Assembly: GCF_000711215.1 (NCBI RefSeq)
Contig: NZ_JOMF01000009.1
Span: 90,873 to 154,872, forward strand
Source of the DNA: Methanomicrobium mobile BP
Lineage (GTDB): Archaea; Halobacteriota; Methanomicrobia; Methanomicrobiales; Methanomicrobiaceae
Length of the DNA stretch: 64,000 nucleotides
Direction of reading: 5' to 3'
Below are positions 48,358-56,993 of this stretch, in pieces. How positions within the stretch are numbered: position 1 is the stretch's first letter; each line of letters opens with the position of its first letter. A model generated the notes under the pieces. It ran no database searches. It worked only from the letters and a program-made list of their open reading frames with translations, and was not told the origin of the DNA. Both the position numbers and the translations under genes were made by a program.

Positions 48358-48425
48358 GCTTATTTATGATATTGCTTATTTTATGAGATTGCTTATTTTA
48401 TGAGGTTGCTTATTTTATGAGGTTG
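48358..48425. repeat. 17-bp tandem repeat overlapping the coaD stop
   Basis: Four units of GCTTATTTTATGAGGTT type (one shortened) end at about 48425. The last unit overlaps the final codons and the stop of coaD, so on the minus strand each unit repeats the sequence encoding Asn-Leu-Ile-Lys-stop. The 3' end of coaD thus appears to have been copied downstream. Confidence 0.9.
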
Positions 48426-48880
48426 CCGTGTATGTCGATCTCGCCTTTCCAGATTCTGGTGCTTGAGATCCAGCGTCCGTCGTCGGCAAGGACGCAGGTT
48501 ATCTGATGGATGTCGACCTTTGATCTCTTCTTTTCCTTGCGGAGTCTGTTTATCTCCACCGCCGTGGGGAAGGTCTCTTCGCTTACGACTATGGCGTCAA
48601 AGTCGGTATCGAGCGTGGAGCCGTATTTGTCGTGGAGTTCTTCTATCTTCCAGACGGCGTTCGAGTTCATCTCCGCCGTCAGGTTCTCCACGAATGCGAC
48701 TAAATCGGCTTTTCTCTCTTCAAAAGGACGTATGGGATGAGATTTGCGGTTTGCGAAGACATCCCCGCTCAGACCTATGACGACTTCGCCGCCGTCGCCG
48801 GCAATGGTGAAGGATCTCTCTATCAGCTTTTTGTGACCGTCGTGGAGAGGGTCGAACGTGCCGCCAACCATTACTTTCAT
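48410..48880 (-). CDS. coaD: Phosphopantetheine adenylyltransferase, archaeal type
   Basis: Penultimate step of coenzyme A synthesis. The 156-residue nucleotidyltransferase has the HxGH-type motif GGTFDPLHDGHKKLI and the ISSTRIxxG loop (WISSTRIWKGEID). It diverges from the gamma carbonic anhydrase gene, with only 28 bp between the starts. Confidence 0.94.
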   Translation of the reverse strand: MKVMVGGTFDPLHDGHKKLIERSFTIAGDGGEVVIGLSGDVFANRKSHPIRPFEERKADLVAFVENLTAEMNSNAVWKIEELHDKYGSTLDTDFDAIVVSEETFPTAVEINRLRKEKKRSKVDIHQITCVLADDGRWISSTRIWKGEIDIHGNLIK

Positions 48881-48909
48881 TCGCTATTAGATATAATTGT
48901 AATATATTA
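48881..48909. promoter_or_regulatory. 28-bp divergent promoter space
   Basis: Starts at 48880 (minus) and 48909 (plus) are separated by an A/T-rich segment with ATATAATTGTAATATAT. The minus-strand TATA-like sequence (48901-48909) is placed for leaderless transcription of coaD and touches the other gene's start codon; the plus-strand gene must use a promoter reaching into coaD or a shorter start. Confidence 0.5.
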
Positions 48910-49412
48910 TGAATACTGGCAAGACTTCTGATGAAAAGATTAAGAATGCCGCATTTATCGCACCCAACGCGACGGTTGTCGGCGATGTCACCTTAGGCAG
49001 GGATACGGGTATCTGGTTCGGTGCGGTTCTTCGTGCCGACCGCGATTCGATTAAAATAGGCGACGGTTCGAACGTGCAGGATAACTGCGTGGTTCACGAG
49101 TCCGACGGCAAGCCGGTCGTCATCGGCGAGAAGGTCACTGTCGGTCACGGTGCGGTCATACACGGCTGCACGATTAAGGATCGCGTGCTCGTCGGCATGG
49201 GTGCGGTTATCTTAAACGGCGCCGTCATAGGCGAGGATACGATTATTGCGGCGGGTGCGGTCATCACCGAGAGGAAGGAGATCCCCCCGGGCAGTCTTGT
49301 CATGGGTGTCCCCGGGAAGGTTGTCCGCAGCCTTACCGATGAGGAGAAGGCTGGAATCGTAAAGAACGCGGATGTCTATATCGGGCTTGCAAAGGAATAC
49401 GGAAAGAACTGA
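48909..49412 (+). CDS. Gamma-class carbonic anhydrase family protein
   Basis: Left-handed beta-helix protein of 167 residues. Hexapeptide repeats run from IAPNATVVGDVTLGRDTGIW to VPGKVV. The zinc-binding His pattern is present (CVVHES, then VGHGAVIHGC). It may be a true carbonic anhydrase or one of the many relatives with other roles (transferase-like); the acidic proton-shuttle loop of methanogen Cam is absent, as in CamH-type members. Confidence 0.88.
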   Translation: MNTGKTSDEKIKNAAFIAPNATVVGDVTLGRDTGIWFGAVLRADRDSIKIGDGSNVQDNCVVHESDGKPVVIGEKVTVGHGAVIHGCTIKDRVLVGMGAVILNGAVIGEDTIIAAGAVITERKEIPPGSLVMGVPGKVVRSLTDEEKAGIVKNADVYIGLAKEYGKN

Positions 49413-49526
49413 AAGCGGTAAGTTGATAGCGGGAAGCGAAGGCAGCGGCAGTGCGGGCGGCGGCGGCGCCGTCGCGAGCCTCTTTACAAACAAATAACAA
49501 TACTGACACTAATTATATAGGTAGAA

Positions 49527-50804
49527 ATGGGCGAAGTTGCAGTCATAGGTGCGGGCGTTGCGGGCATTCAGGCGGCGCTGGATATCGCAAACCACGGAAT
49601 AAGGGTGCATCTGATTGAGCGTGAGCCGAGTATCGGCGGTCATATGTCGCAGCTTGACAAGACTTTTCCGACGAACGACTGCTCGATGTGTATCCTCTCG
49701 CCGAAGATGGTGGATGCGGAGCGGCACGAGAATATTATTTTATATACGCTCACCGAGGTTAAGGAGATCTCGGGCGAGGTCGGCAATTTTAAGGTTACTC
49801 TGCTTCGTCACCCGCGATATGTCAGGGAGCACGAGTGCAACGGCTGCGGCGACTGCGTGGAGGCATGCCCCGTCGAGGTCTACAATAAGTATGATGCCGG
49901 CGTCGGCGTAAGGAAGGCAATCTATAAGCCGCATCCGCAGGCAGTGCCGAATATAATGGTCCGCGACAGCGAGCACTGCATAGAGTGCGGTATGTGCTAC
50001 GATTCCTGCGGCAAGAATGCGGTCTTGAGGAATGACGAGGACGGCGACCGCGAGGTTACCATAGATGTCGCAAGCATTGTGCTGACGACCGGCTATGAGA
50101 CCTTCGATCCGCGGATTAAGAGAAATCTGCGCTATCTCAAGGTCAAGGACGTGATTACGAGCCTCGAGTTCGAGAGGCTCATCTGTGCCTCGGGTCCGAC
50201 CGGCGGCGTTCCGCGAAGGCTTTCCAACGGCGAAAAGCCCAAGTCGATTGTCTTCGTCCAGTGCGTGGGTTCCCGCGACATGACGATAAATCACGGTTAC
50301 TGCTCCTGCGTCTGCTGCATGTATGCGATAAAGAACGCCATTCTCCTCAAGGAGAAGAACCGCGATCTCGATATTTCCATGCTGTATATGGATATCCGCG
50401 CCTACGGCAAGGGATACGAGGAGTATTACGAACGCGCAAAAGGGCTTGGAATCAAGTTCATCCGCGGAATGCCGGGCGAGATTATTCAGGGCGACGACAG
50501 CCCGCGGATTGTCGTGGAGAATACCGAGACGGGCGAGATTCTGACGCTCAATCCCGAGCTTGTGGTGCTCTCGGTCGGCATGCAGCCGGCAAAGGATGCG
50601 GGCAGGCTCGCGGAGTCGCTGGGAATTACCGTCGCGGAGAACGGTTTTTATGAGTCGGAGAACTATCAGCTCAATCCCGTGGGCACGGTCAGGCAGGGTA
50701 TCTATATCGCGGGCGCCGCCTGTGCACCCAAGGATATCCCCGACAGCGTTACTCAGGGCGAGGCTGCCGCCATGAAGGCATTCCGCGATGCCGTGACATA
50801 TTGA
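49527..50804 (+). CDS. Short HdrA-family iron-sulfur flavoprotein
   Basis: Related to the HdrA subunit of heterodisulfide reductase, which bifurcates electrons. The protein has 425 residues against about 650 for HdrA. It starts directly at the FAD fold (VIGAGVAGIQAALDIANHG), retains the Cys of DCSMCILSPKM and the inserted two-cluster ferredoxin domain (CNGCGDCVEACPVEV and CIECGMCYDSCG) plus SCVCCMYAIKNAILLK, and ends after the FAD domain. The HdrA N-terminal domain and C-terminal ferredoxin domain are absent. No HdrB or HdrC genes are near. A natural short paralogue is likelier than a broken gene, since both ends are clean. Confidence 0.88.
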   Translation: MGEVAVIGAGVAGIQAALDIANHGIRVHLIEREPSIGGHMSQLDKTFPTNDCSMCILSPKMVDAERHENIILYTLTEVKEISGEVGNFKVTLLRHPRYVREHECNGCGDCVEACPVEVYNKYDAGVGVRKAIYKPHPQAVPNIMVRDSEHCIECGMCYDSCGKNAVLRNDEDGDREVTIDVASIVLTTGYETFDPRIKRNLRYLKVKDVITSLEFERLICASGPTGGVPRRLSNGEKPKSIVFVQCVGSRDMTINHGYCSCVCCMYAIKNAILLKEKNRDLDISMLYMDIRAYGKGYEEYYERAKGLGIKFIRGMPGEIIQGDDSPRIVVENTETGEILTLNPELVVLSVGMQPAKDAGRLAESLGITVAENGFYESENYQLNPVGTVRQGIYIAGAACAPKDIPDSVTQGEAAAMKAFRDAVTY

Positions 50805-50858
50805 TAATTGCGGATAATTACAGACATTTACGGATAATTACAGGACAATTACGGGATA
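50803..50858. repeat. ATAATTAC tandem repeat before mtnA
   Basis: Units of GGATAATTAC / CAGACATTTAC / CAGGACAATTAC occupy the 56-bp space between the HdrA-like gene and mtnA. In-frame reading of these gives a spurious 20-residue extension to MtnA. Confidence 0.85.
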
Positions 50859-50860
50859 AT

Positions 50861-51898
50861 ATGCAGATAAATTCCGATAAAACACTTTTTTGGGACGATA
50901 AAAAGAATTGTATCGTTTTTGTGAGGCAGACGCTTCTCCCCGCCGTGTATAAGACGGCGGAATGCGGGACGATAGAAGAGCTTGCCGAGGCCATACGGAC
51001 TCTGGATATCCGCGGCGCTCCCGCTCTGGGTGTTGCCGGCGGATACGGCGTTGCGCTCTCGACCTTCGTGCACGATGACGGCAATATCGAGGGTTTCATG
51101 CGGCTTGTCTCCGACGATGCGAAGTATCTGACTTCCACGCGACCTACGGCGATTAATCTCTCGTGGGGCATAAACCGCGTCTTTAAGGCCATCGAGGATG
51201 CGGATTCGCCGGATGATGCCAGAAGGGTTGCACTTGCGGAGGCGAATGCGATTGCGCACGAGGACGAGGAGATGTGCCGCAGTATCGGCAGGAACGGTGC
51301 GGAGCTTCTGCCCGATAAGTGCACGGTGCTTACCCACTGCAATGCGGGTGCTCTGGCGTGCTGGACGTGGGGAACGGCGCTGGGCGTCATCCGTTCCGCA
51401 GTCGAGGCGGGCAAGGACGTCTCGGTCATCTCCTGCGAGACGCGTCCGCTCAATCAGGGTTCGCGCCTTACGGCATGGGAGCTTGCCCGCGATAAGATTC
51501 CCGTTAAGACGATTACGGATTCTTCGGCGGCGTTTCTGATGCGAAAGGGCATGATCGACGCGGTTGTCGTCGGCGCCGACAGGATTACGCGTGATGCCGT
51601 CTTCAACAAGATAGGGACGTATACGCACGCGGTCAGCGCGAAATACCATAATATTCCGTTTTATGTCGCGGCTCCGTATTCGACCTTCGATGCGGTGCGG
51701 CTGGAGAAGGATATCGTGATTGAGGAGAGAAGCCGCGACGAGCTTGCTTTCTGCGGAGAGAGGCAGCTTATGCCGGATAATGTCGATGCCCTGAATTATG
51801 CCTTCGATGCCACGCCGATGGAGCTTGTTACCGCGATTGTCACGGAGAAGGGTGTCCTTCGACCGCCGATTGCAAAAGAGGATCTCACGCGGAAATAG
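50861..51898 (+). CDS. mtnA: S-methyl-5-thioribose-1-phosphate isomerase family protein
   Basis: Isomerase of the methionine-salvage pathway; some archaeal relatives act on ribose 1,5-bisphosphate. From ATG 50861 (MQINSDKTLFWDD) it has 345 residues. The catalytic Cys lies in VLTHCNAGALA and the Asp in VVVGADRIT; the RGAPALGVAGGYGVAL phosphate loop is present. The open frame further upstream is repeat sequence. Which of the two activities applies cannot be told by eye. Confidence 0.9.
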   Translation: MQINSDKTLFWDDKKNCIVFVRQTLLPAVYKTAECGTIEELAEAIRTLDIRGAPALGVAGGYGVALSTFVHDDGNIEGFMRLVSDDAKYLTSTRPTAINLSWGINRVFKAIEDADSPDDARRVALAEANAIAHEDEEMCRSIGRNGAELLPDKCTVLTHCNAGALACWTWGTALGVIRSAVEAGKDVSVISCETRPLNQGSRLTAWELARDKIPVKTITDSSAAFLMRKGMIDAVVVGADRITRDAVFNKIGTYTHAVSAKYHNIPFYVAAPYSTFDAVRLEKDIVIEERSRDELAFCGERQLMPDNVDALNYAFDATPMELVTAIVTEKGVLRPPIAKEDLTRK

Positions 51899-51973
51899 GG
51901 TTTAAGGGATTTTCCGAACTTTTCCGCATGATATTAAGAAGAGATATTTAAGATAAGAGGTATAGAATACTGT

Positions 51974-52657
51974 ATGGCAGGAACTCCGATCTTCGATCAG
52001 CTTGTCTATATTGTCGGCGAGATTACGCTTATTCTTATTATCGGGTTTATCCTGCTTTCTATAGTAGTCGTCGCTCTTTCTTTTTACTCGATTCGGCGCG
52101 GGTATTTTTATCTGCCGCGGCTTGTGAAGTCGGGTATCGTGGCTACCGAGGGTATGGCAAAGGGTATCTGCAAGCTTCTGGGTCTGGACGATAAGGAGAT
52201 GACGGCTTTTGCGATACGCCTTCACAATGCCATGAATCAGAGCGATTTCGAGAAGGTGCCCGCCGATAAGCGTGCGATCTTCATCCCGCAGTGTCTGAGG
52301 AATGCGGACTGTCCCGCTCATCTGACGCCGGAGGGGATTATATGCAGGCGCTGCGGGCGCTGCGAGATTGGTTCGCATGTCGACAGTCTGGAGGCGCTGG
52401 GTTATCATGTCTGGATAGCGCCGGGTTCCACGCTCATAAAGAGGATGGTCAAGCAGTACAGACCGCAGGCGGTTATCGGTGTGGGCTGCATGATCGAGGT
52501 CAGAGAAGGTCTGGAACTTCTCGATAAGGCGAACATCATCGGCATGGGCGTGGTTACTCTCAAGGACGGCTGCGTGGAGACCATGATGAACTGGCAGGAT
52601 CTTATGGATACGGCACTTCTGGGTCTCGAGCCTGCCTTAAATGCCGAAAATTCGTGA
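51974..52657 (+). CDS. DUF116 family membrane protein
   Basis: One N-terminal membrane segment (about residues 14-40) and a cytosolic domain of 185 residues with Cys motifs PQCLRNADCPA, CRRCGRCEIGS and VGVGCMIEV, typical of DUF116. The conserved Cys set suggests a metal or iron-sulfur centre. Function unknown. Confidence 0.9.
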   Translation: MAGTPIFDQLVYIVGEITLILIIGFILLSIVVVALSFYSIRRGYFYLPRLVKSGIVATEGMAKGICKLLGLDDKEMTAFAIRLHNAMNQSDFEKVPADKRAIFIPQCLRNADCPAHLTPEGIICRRCGRCEIGSHVDSLEALGYHVWIAPGSTLIKRMVKQYRPQAVIGVGCMIEVREGLELLDKANIIGMGVVTLKDGCVETMMNWQDLMDTALLGLEPALNAENS

Positions 52658-52745
52658 GTTTTTATTCGGTTTTTAAAAAAGGCGTTTATTGAGTTAATTC
52701 ATTTAGTTTAGGGTTATTGTTTTTCGTTCTGTTTATGCTCTGTTT

Positions 52746-53279
52746 TCAGTAGCGGCTCCGGCTCTCTTCTCCGGTCCCGTATTCTTCCGATGCGTATTCC
52801 GGATTTTCCGGAGGCAGTCCGCCATGTCCGCCCTGTTCTTCCTCGGGTTCTTCATAGTACATGGGATAGGGGTCGCGGAGTATCTTTACCTGTTTTCCGT
52901 AGAGTTTGCCGGATTTTACCTTTCCGAAGACGTAGAGCGTCCCGCCGCATTTGACGTCGCCGACGGTCACTCCGGGGCGGATGATCACGTTTCCGCCGGC
53001 GGTTATGTTCTTTACGGTCGTGTTGTCACAGATTGTGATGCTGTTGTCGACGTTTACGTCGCCGCCGATTCTTACGTTTGCGCCGATTACGGCATTGCGG
53101 CAGGTCAGTTTGTATTTGACACTCGAGCCGGGTCCGAGTTGCAGGTCTCCGTCCACCACCAGATGACCCCAGAAATGCGTGTCGGGGGGTGCGATGAAGT
53201 CCCCGTTTATCTTGACATTTCCTTCAAAGTAAGAACCTCTTGGGGCTATGAAAGTATCCCCATCCCTAAAGACTTTCAT
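52746..53279 (-). CDS. Bactofilin-like polymer-forming protein
   Basis: A right-handed beta-helix of about 130 residues (repeats such as GNVKINGDFIAP, GHLVVDGDLQLG and GGDVNVDNSITI), then a disordered acidic/Gly/Tyr-rich tail (EEPEEEQGGHGG). Bactofilins polymerise into cytoskeletal filaments in bacteria; archaeal members are little studied. There is no membrane segment. Confidence 0.82.
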   Translation of the reverse strand: MKVFRDGDTFIAPRGSYFEGNVKINGDFIAPPDTHFWGHLVVDGDLQLGPGSSVKYKLTCRNAVIGANVRIGGDVNVDNSITICDNTTVKNITAGGNVIIRPGVTVGDVKCGGTLYVFGKVKSGKLYGKQVKILRDPYPMYYEEPEEEQGGHGGLPPENPEYASEEYGTGEESRSRY

Positions 53280-53445
53280 GGATTATTAGAATTTTATATC
53301 AAAGGATATAATCATTTTGAATGATGTATCCGAAAAATCAGGGTTTTGCGGGTATGCCGACGGCGATTCCCGCGGGGGTGCCGGTGAGTCGGCGGGTCGG
53401 CAAAGATTGCGGTCGTCGCATCGGTAGATCCCGAAGTGATCGATC

Positions 53446-54291
53446 TCAGAAGAGCAGGGCGGAGATCAGCATGAAGGCGGTCGCGAGGAACATGCCGGTT
53501 TTGAGGATTGTTGTGGCTTTCGAGTCTATGAGTGCTTTCGAGTCGGCGGCACGGGCACCTTTTGCGACGGCAAAGAGGATGATTGCGTCGGCGACGGCAA
53601 TGAGGATGAGGTAGCAGGGTCCCCAGAATTTGATCAGCGGCAGAAGGCTGATGATTATGCCGGCGATGGCAAGGACGAGGCAGAGTTTTCCGGTTTTGGG
53701 GACGCCGATTATCATGGGAAGGGTCTTTGCACCGCCGGCACGGTCGCCTTCCATGTCCTCGGCGTCTTTTAAGAGTTCGCGCGAGAGCATGGCAAAGAAC
53801 GTGATTGCGGCTATGACCGTGTTCTGCATGAGTCCTTCGATGCCCGCGAAGGCGCCGCCGAAGAGGAATATGCTTGCGGCAAGGTAGGATACGCAGATAT
53901 TGCCGATGAGCGGCATTCCTTTGAAGGTTTTTGCGTATAGGACGAGTATTGCGGAGTTGATTATTGCGAATGCGAGGCAGAGCGGGTTTACGAAGGGGAG
54001 AAGGCAGATTGCTATGCCTGCGGCGAATAAGATTACGCTGTAGACGAGGGCGCCTTTTTTCGTGACGGCGCCGGAGGGGATGGGGCGTTCGGGGCGGTTG
54101 ATTGCGTCGATTTCGCTGTCGCAATAGTCGTTGATTACGTTTCCGGCGGCGGTGACGAGGAAGACGACGGCTATGAGCGGGAGCGAGGCGGGGGGGATTG
54201 TGCCCGTCGCTATTATTACTCCGAGGAGGACGGCGAGACCCGCGGCTACCGAGTTTGCGGGGCGGATTATCTTGAGGTATCCTTTAAGCAT
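53446..54291 (-). CDS. Digeranylgeranylglyceryl phosphate synthase (UbiA family)
   Basis: Membrane prenyltransferase adding the second geranylgeranyl chain during archaeal lipid synthesis. Nine or so hydrophobic segments and both Asp motifs of the UbiA family are visible: NDYCDSEIDAINRPERPI and KDAEDMEGDRAGGAKTLP. The 281-residue length is normal. It lies next to the tRNA-Arg gene. Confidence 0.93.
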   Translation of the reverse strand: MLKGYLKIIRPANSVAAGLAVLLGVIIATGTIPPASLPLIAVVFLVTAAGNVINDYCDSEIDAINRPERPIPSGAVTKKGALVYSVILFAAGIAICLLPFVNPLCLAFAIINSAILVLYAKTFKGMPLIGNICVSYLAASIFLFGGAFAGIEGLMQNTVIAAITFFAMLSRELLKDAEDMEGDRAGGAKTLPMIIGVPKTGKLCLVLAIAGIIISLLPLIKFWGPCYLILIAVADAIILFAVAKGARAADSKALIDSKATTILKTGMFLATAFMLISALLF

Positions 54292-54371
54292 TATGAGAGT
54301 TTTTGTGTTCCGACAGGAAATAGTCTTCTTTATGAGTCGCGGTCTTTAAAGGAAGTAAAGATCTTAAAGAG

Positions 54372-54446
54372 CGGGTTTGGGGGGATTCGAACCCCCGGCT
54401 TTTAGCTTAGGAGGCTAACGCCATATCCAGGCTAGGCCACAAACCC
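54372..54446 (-). tRNA. tRNA-Arg (anticodon CCU)
   Basis: On the minus strand the 7-bp acceptor stem is GGGTTTG/CAAACCC, the T-arm GGGGG-TTCGAAT-CCCCC and the anticodon stem-loop TTAGC-CTCCTAA-GCTAA, giving anticodon CCT. The D-arm is GCCTAGCCTGGATATGGC. The CCA end is not encoded. No intron. Confidence 0.97.
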
Positions 54447-54518
54447 AAAAAGTGTATGTGCCTATATTGATTGATCTGGATAACCTATAAGTTTTCCCGA
54501 TTACGATATGTAACTGCA

Positions 54519-55661
54519 ATGGAACTTATTGAGGCAAGGGAGGGGAAGACGAGATTTCTGATCCCCGTTCAGGATGCGGAGAGTAATTTTCCGGCGGCAA
54601 GCGCGGAGGTTTTCTTCAATAAGAAGATGGAGATCAACCGCGATTCCACAATCCTGATGCTTAAGGTTCTGAAGGATATCGATAAGAGAGATGACGGGGA
54701 GGACGCGGTTAAGACTTATCTGGACGCGATGAGCGCGACGGGGGTGCGTGGTCTTCGCGTGTACAACGAGTGCGGTCTGGAGGCGACGGTCAACGATAAG
54801 AGTGCGGATACGATTCCGCTTCTGGAGAAGAACCGCGATGCCTATGCGCCGCTGCTTAAGATCTCCAATGCGGATGCGAACGTCATCATGCACGAGCGCC
54901 GGTTCGATGTCGTTGATATAGACCCTTTCGGGACGCCGGCGCCGTTTCTCAACGCGGCTGCAGGCTGTGCGAAGAGGTATCTTTTCATTACGGCGACGGA
55001 TACGGCTCCGCTCTGCGGTTCCCACCTGAAGGCGGGCATAAGGCGCTATTTTGCAAGACCGCTGAATACCGAGTATCACAGCGAGATGGGGCTGAGGATT
55101 CTTCTGGGGGCTGCGGTGAGGGAGATTGTGAAGTACGACCGCGGTGTCGAGCCGCTCTTTTCGTTTACGAACGAGCATTTCGTGAGGATTTATCTTAAGC
55201 TGTCGTCCGGCGCCGGCAGGGCGGATAAGGCGATGGAGAATATCGGTTTTATCCACCAGTGCCCGCACTGCCCGCAGCGTATCGAGGAGAGGGGCATTGC
55301 GGCTCATACGCATGTATGCCCCGATTGCGGCAGACCGATGACGGTCGCGGGTCCGCTCTGGCTGGGTGCGGTGTGCAGACCCGAGATTCTGGACAGGATG
55401 TTAAGCGTGCTTCCGGAATGCGGTTTCGGGAGCGAAAAGCGCCTTGCCCGCCTTCTGGAGCTCTGCCGCGACGAGATAGATACCTCGACCTTCTATGATT
55501 ATCATACTCTGGGCAGGTTCTGGAAGGTCTCGCCGGCGGCTGTCGATACGGTTGTCGGGGCTCTCAGGTCGGCGGGATACCGTGCTTCGCGTGTTCACTA
55601 CGAGGGCACCGGCATCAAGACGGATGCGCCGCTCGATGAGATTAGGAAGGTTATCTGCTGA
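54519..55661 (+). CDS. trm1: tRNA (guanine26-N2)-dimethyltransferase
   Basis: SAM-dependent methylation of G26 in tRNA. From ATG 54519 (MELIEAREGKTRFLIP) it has 380 residues. Seen: SAM fold (LDAMSATGVRGLRVYNE), the catalytic DIDPFGTPAPFL and a C-terminal zinc ribbon (CPHC...CPDCGRP). It diverges from the tRNA-Arg gene. The end is 14 bp from the DUF1016 gene end, marking the right edge of the core region. Confidence 0.95.
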   Translation: MELIEAREGKTRFLIPVQDAESNFPAASAEVFFNKKMEINRDSTILMLKVLKDIDKRDDGEDAVKTYLDAMSATGVRGLRVYNECGLEATVNDKSADTIPLLEKNRDAYAPLLKISNADANVIMHERRFDVVDIDPFGTPAPFLNAAAGCAKRYLFITATDTAPLCGSHLKAGIRRYFARPLNTEYHSEMGLRILLGAAVREIVKYDRGVEPLFSFTNEHFVRIYLKLSSGAGRADKAMENIGFIHQCPHCPQRIEERGIAAHTHVCPDCGRPMTVAGPLWLGAVCRPEILDRMLSVLPECGFGSEKRLARLLELCRDEIDTSTFYDYHTLGRFWKVSPAAVDTVVGALRSAGYRASRVHYEGTGIKTDAPLDEIRKVIC

Positions 55662-55674
55662 GGGTTAACCGCAC

Positions 55675-56739
55675 CTATTTTTTAGCATCGCCGAGTTCGG
55701 CTTCTATCTCTTCAATAGTGGGTAACGAGGACTTGTAATTCTCCGGCAGGAAAGTATTGATGTCGTATTCGGAGATTCCCATGGGCTGGCTGCTGGCTTC
55801 GAGGGCATATTTTGCTTTTACGTTGTCTTTTGATTTGCAGATTATAAGTCCGAGCGTGGGTCCGTCATTTTCGCCCTTCAGCTGGTGATTAACGGCAACC
55901 ATGTAAGTTCCGAGTTGTCCCATGTCGCGGGCGCTGAACTCCACAACCTTAACCTCGACAACGACATAGCAGTGAAGTTTGATATTGTAAAATAGCATAT
56001 CGACGAAGTTTTCGGTCTCGCCGATCTCAAGCCTTACTTCCCTTCCCACAAATGCAAAGCCGTTTCCGAGTTCAAGGAGGAACTTGCCGATATTGTCCAT
56101 CAGGGCATCTTTCAGTTCTTTTTCATCGTATCTTTCGCGGATTGAAAGGAAGTCGAAGTTGTAAGGATCTTTTGTGATTTCCTGCGCCAGGTCGCTTTCC
56201 AATTCAGGAAGCGTCAGAGCAAAATTGGTTACTGCCTTACCCTGCCTCTCGAAAAGATTGGTATCCAGAAAGTTCAGCAGAACCGCTCTCGACCAGTTGT
56301 TTTCCAGTGTCTTTTTGACATAGAACAGAGCTTTCTGCGGATTTCCTTTGCATTTGTCCAGAATTATTCTATTGTGTCCCCATGGTATGAGGAAGACAAT
56401 GTGGTTTTCAAAACCGTCCACGACTTGTTGATGCTTTTCCACATTAGGATACATCTCATAGAAGTAGCGCATGTACTTCAGATTTGTAGGCGAAAAGGAT
56501 TTCACGTCCGGAAGTATTTCATTCAGGTCACCGCTAATAACTTTATAGAATTCAGTGCCGTATCCGTTTTTCTCGCTTATCTCTGCAATATCTCTGCCTA
56601 CAGACCAATAAAACCGGAGCACATCGGCATTTAGCTTAACAGCGGCATTAAGTTGGCTATGTCTGAACCTATTCGAGACTTCCGTGATCCAATTCTTATA
56701 CTCTTCATCAACCTTGATCAAGTTGCTCATTATATCCAT
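55675..56739 (-). CDS. DUF1016 family PD-(D/E)XK nuclease-like protein (YhcG type)
   Basis: 354 residues with the two DUF1016 halves: an N-terminal helical region (WITEVSNRFRHSQLNAAVKLNADVLRFYWSVG, broken here as seen in 20s and 40s) and the C-terminal nuclease fold FVDMLFYN...YVVVEVKVVEF, with the D..ExK metal-binding residues. YhcG-like proteins are linked to DNA binding and mobile or defence regions. An internal Met (MSNLI) near the start is a possible alternative. It is the first gene of the accessory region, and the next kilobase is palindrome-rich. Confidence 0.9.
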   Translation of the reverse strand: MDIMSNLIKVDEEYKNWITEVSNRFRHSQLNAAVKLNADVLRFYWSVGRDIAEISEKNGYGTEFYKVISGDLNEILPDVKSFSPTNLKYMRYFYEMYPNVEKHQQVVDGFENHIVFLIPWGHNRIILDKCKGNPQKALFYVKKTLENNWSRAVLLNFLDTNLFERQGKAVTNFALTLPELESDLAQEITKDPYNFDFLSIRERYDEKELKDALMDNIGKFLLELGNGFAFVGREVRLEIGETENFVDMLFYNIKLHCYVVVEVKVVEFSARDMGQLGTYMVAVNHQLKGENDGPTLGLIICKSKDNVKAKYALEASSQPMGISEYDINTFLPENYKSSLPTIEEIEAELGDAKK

Positions 56740-56864
56740 ATCCTAAATATTTCTCTATTTTTCCTGTCTATTCCCACCCAGATATTTTATCAGACAGTCC
56801 TTATTTTTAAATAAAAGTTATACTAGCATTAACCTTTCTTAATTTTATCATTCATAACGAGTGA

Positions 56865-56993
56865 CCACATGAGGATAAGTATCACATCCAACAACTGTTT
56901 GAGTTTATAAAGAAATCGTCCACAACTGTGGACGAATTGAATGTATTTATAGCTGACTCACAGATTATCAACAATTTGTCAAAAGAGTGGTAA
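56865..56993 (+). pseudogene. 42-codon open fragment with palindromic coding
   Basis: An open frame lacks a start codon and ends at TAA 56993. Its last part reads FEFIKKSSTTVDELNVFI, and the segment KSSTTVDEL is encoded by the palindrome at 56916-56935. The second copy of this palindrome, at 57173, reads KSSTTVDELDVFI in an otherwise unrelated short frame. A fragment of an unidentified protein gene, or chance frames over a palindromic element. Confidence 0.35.

Noticed and set aside
49527..50804. Broken full-length hdrA gene
   Set aside because: Upstream and downstream frames hold no trace of the missing domains, and both ends look clean.
53312..54124. 270-residue Arg/His/Pro-rich frame over the DGGGP synthase gene
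   Set aside because: Low-complexity composition from a shifted frame of the real gene.
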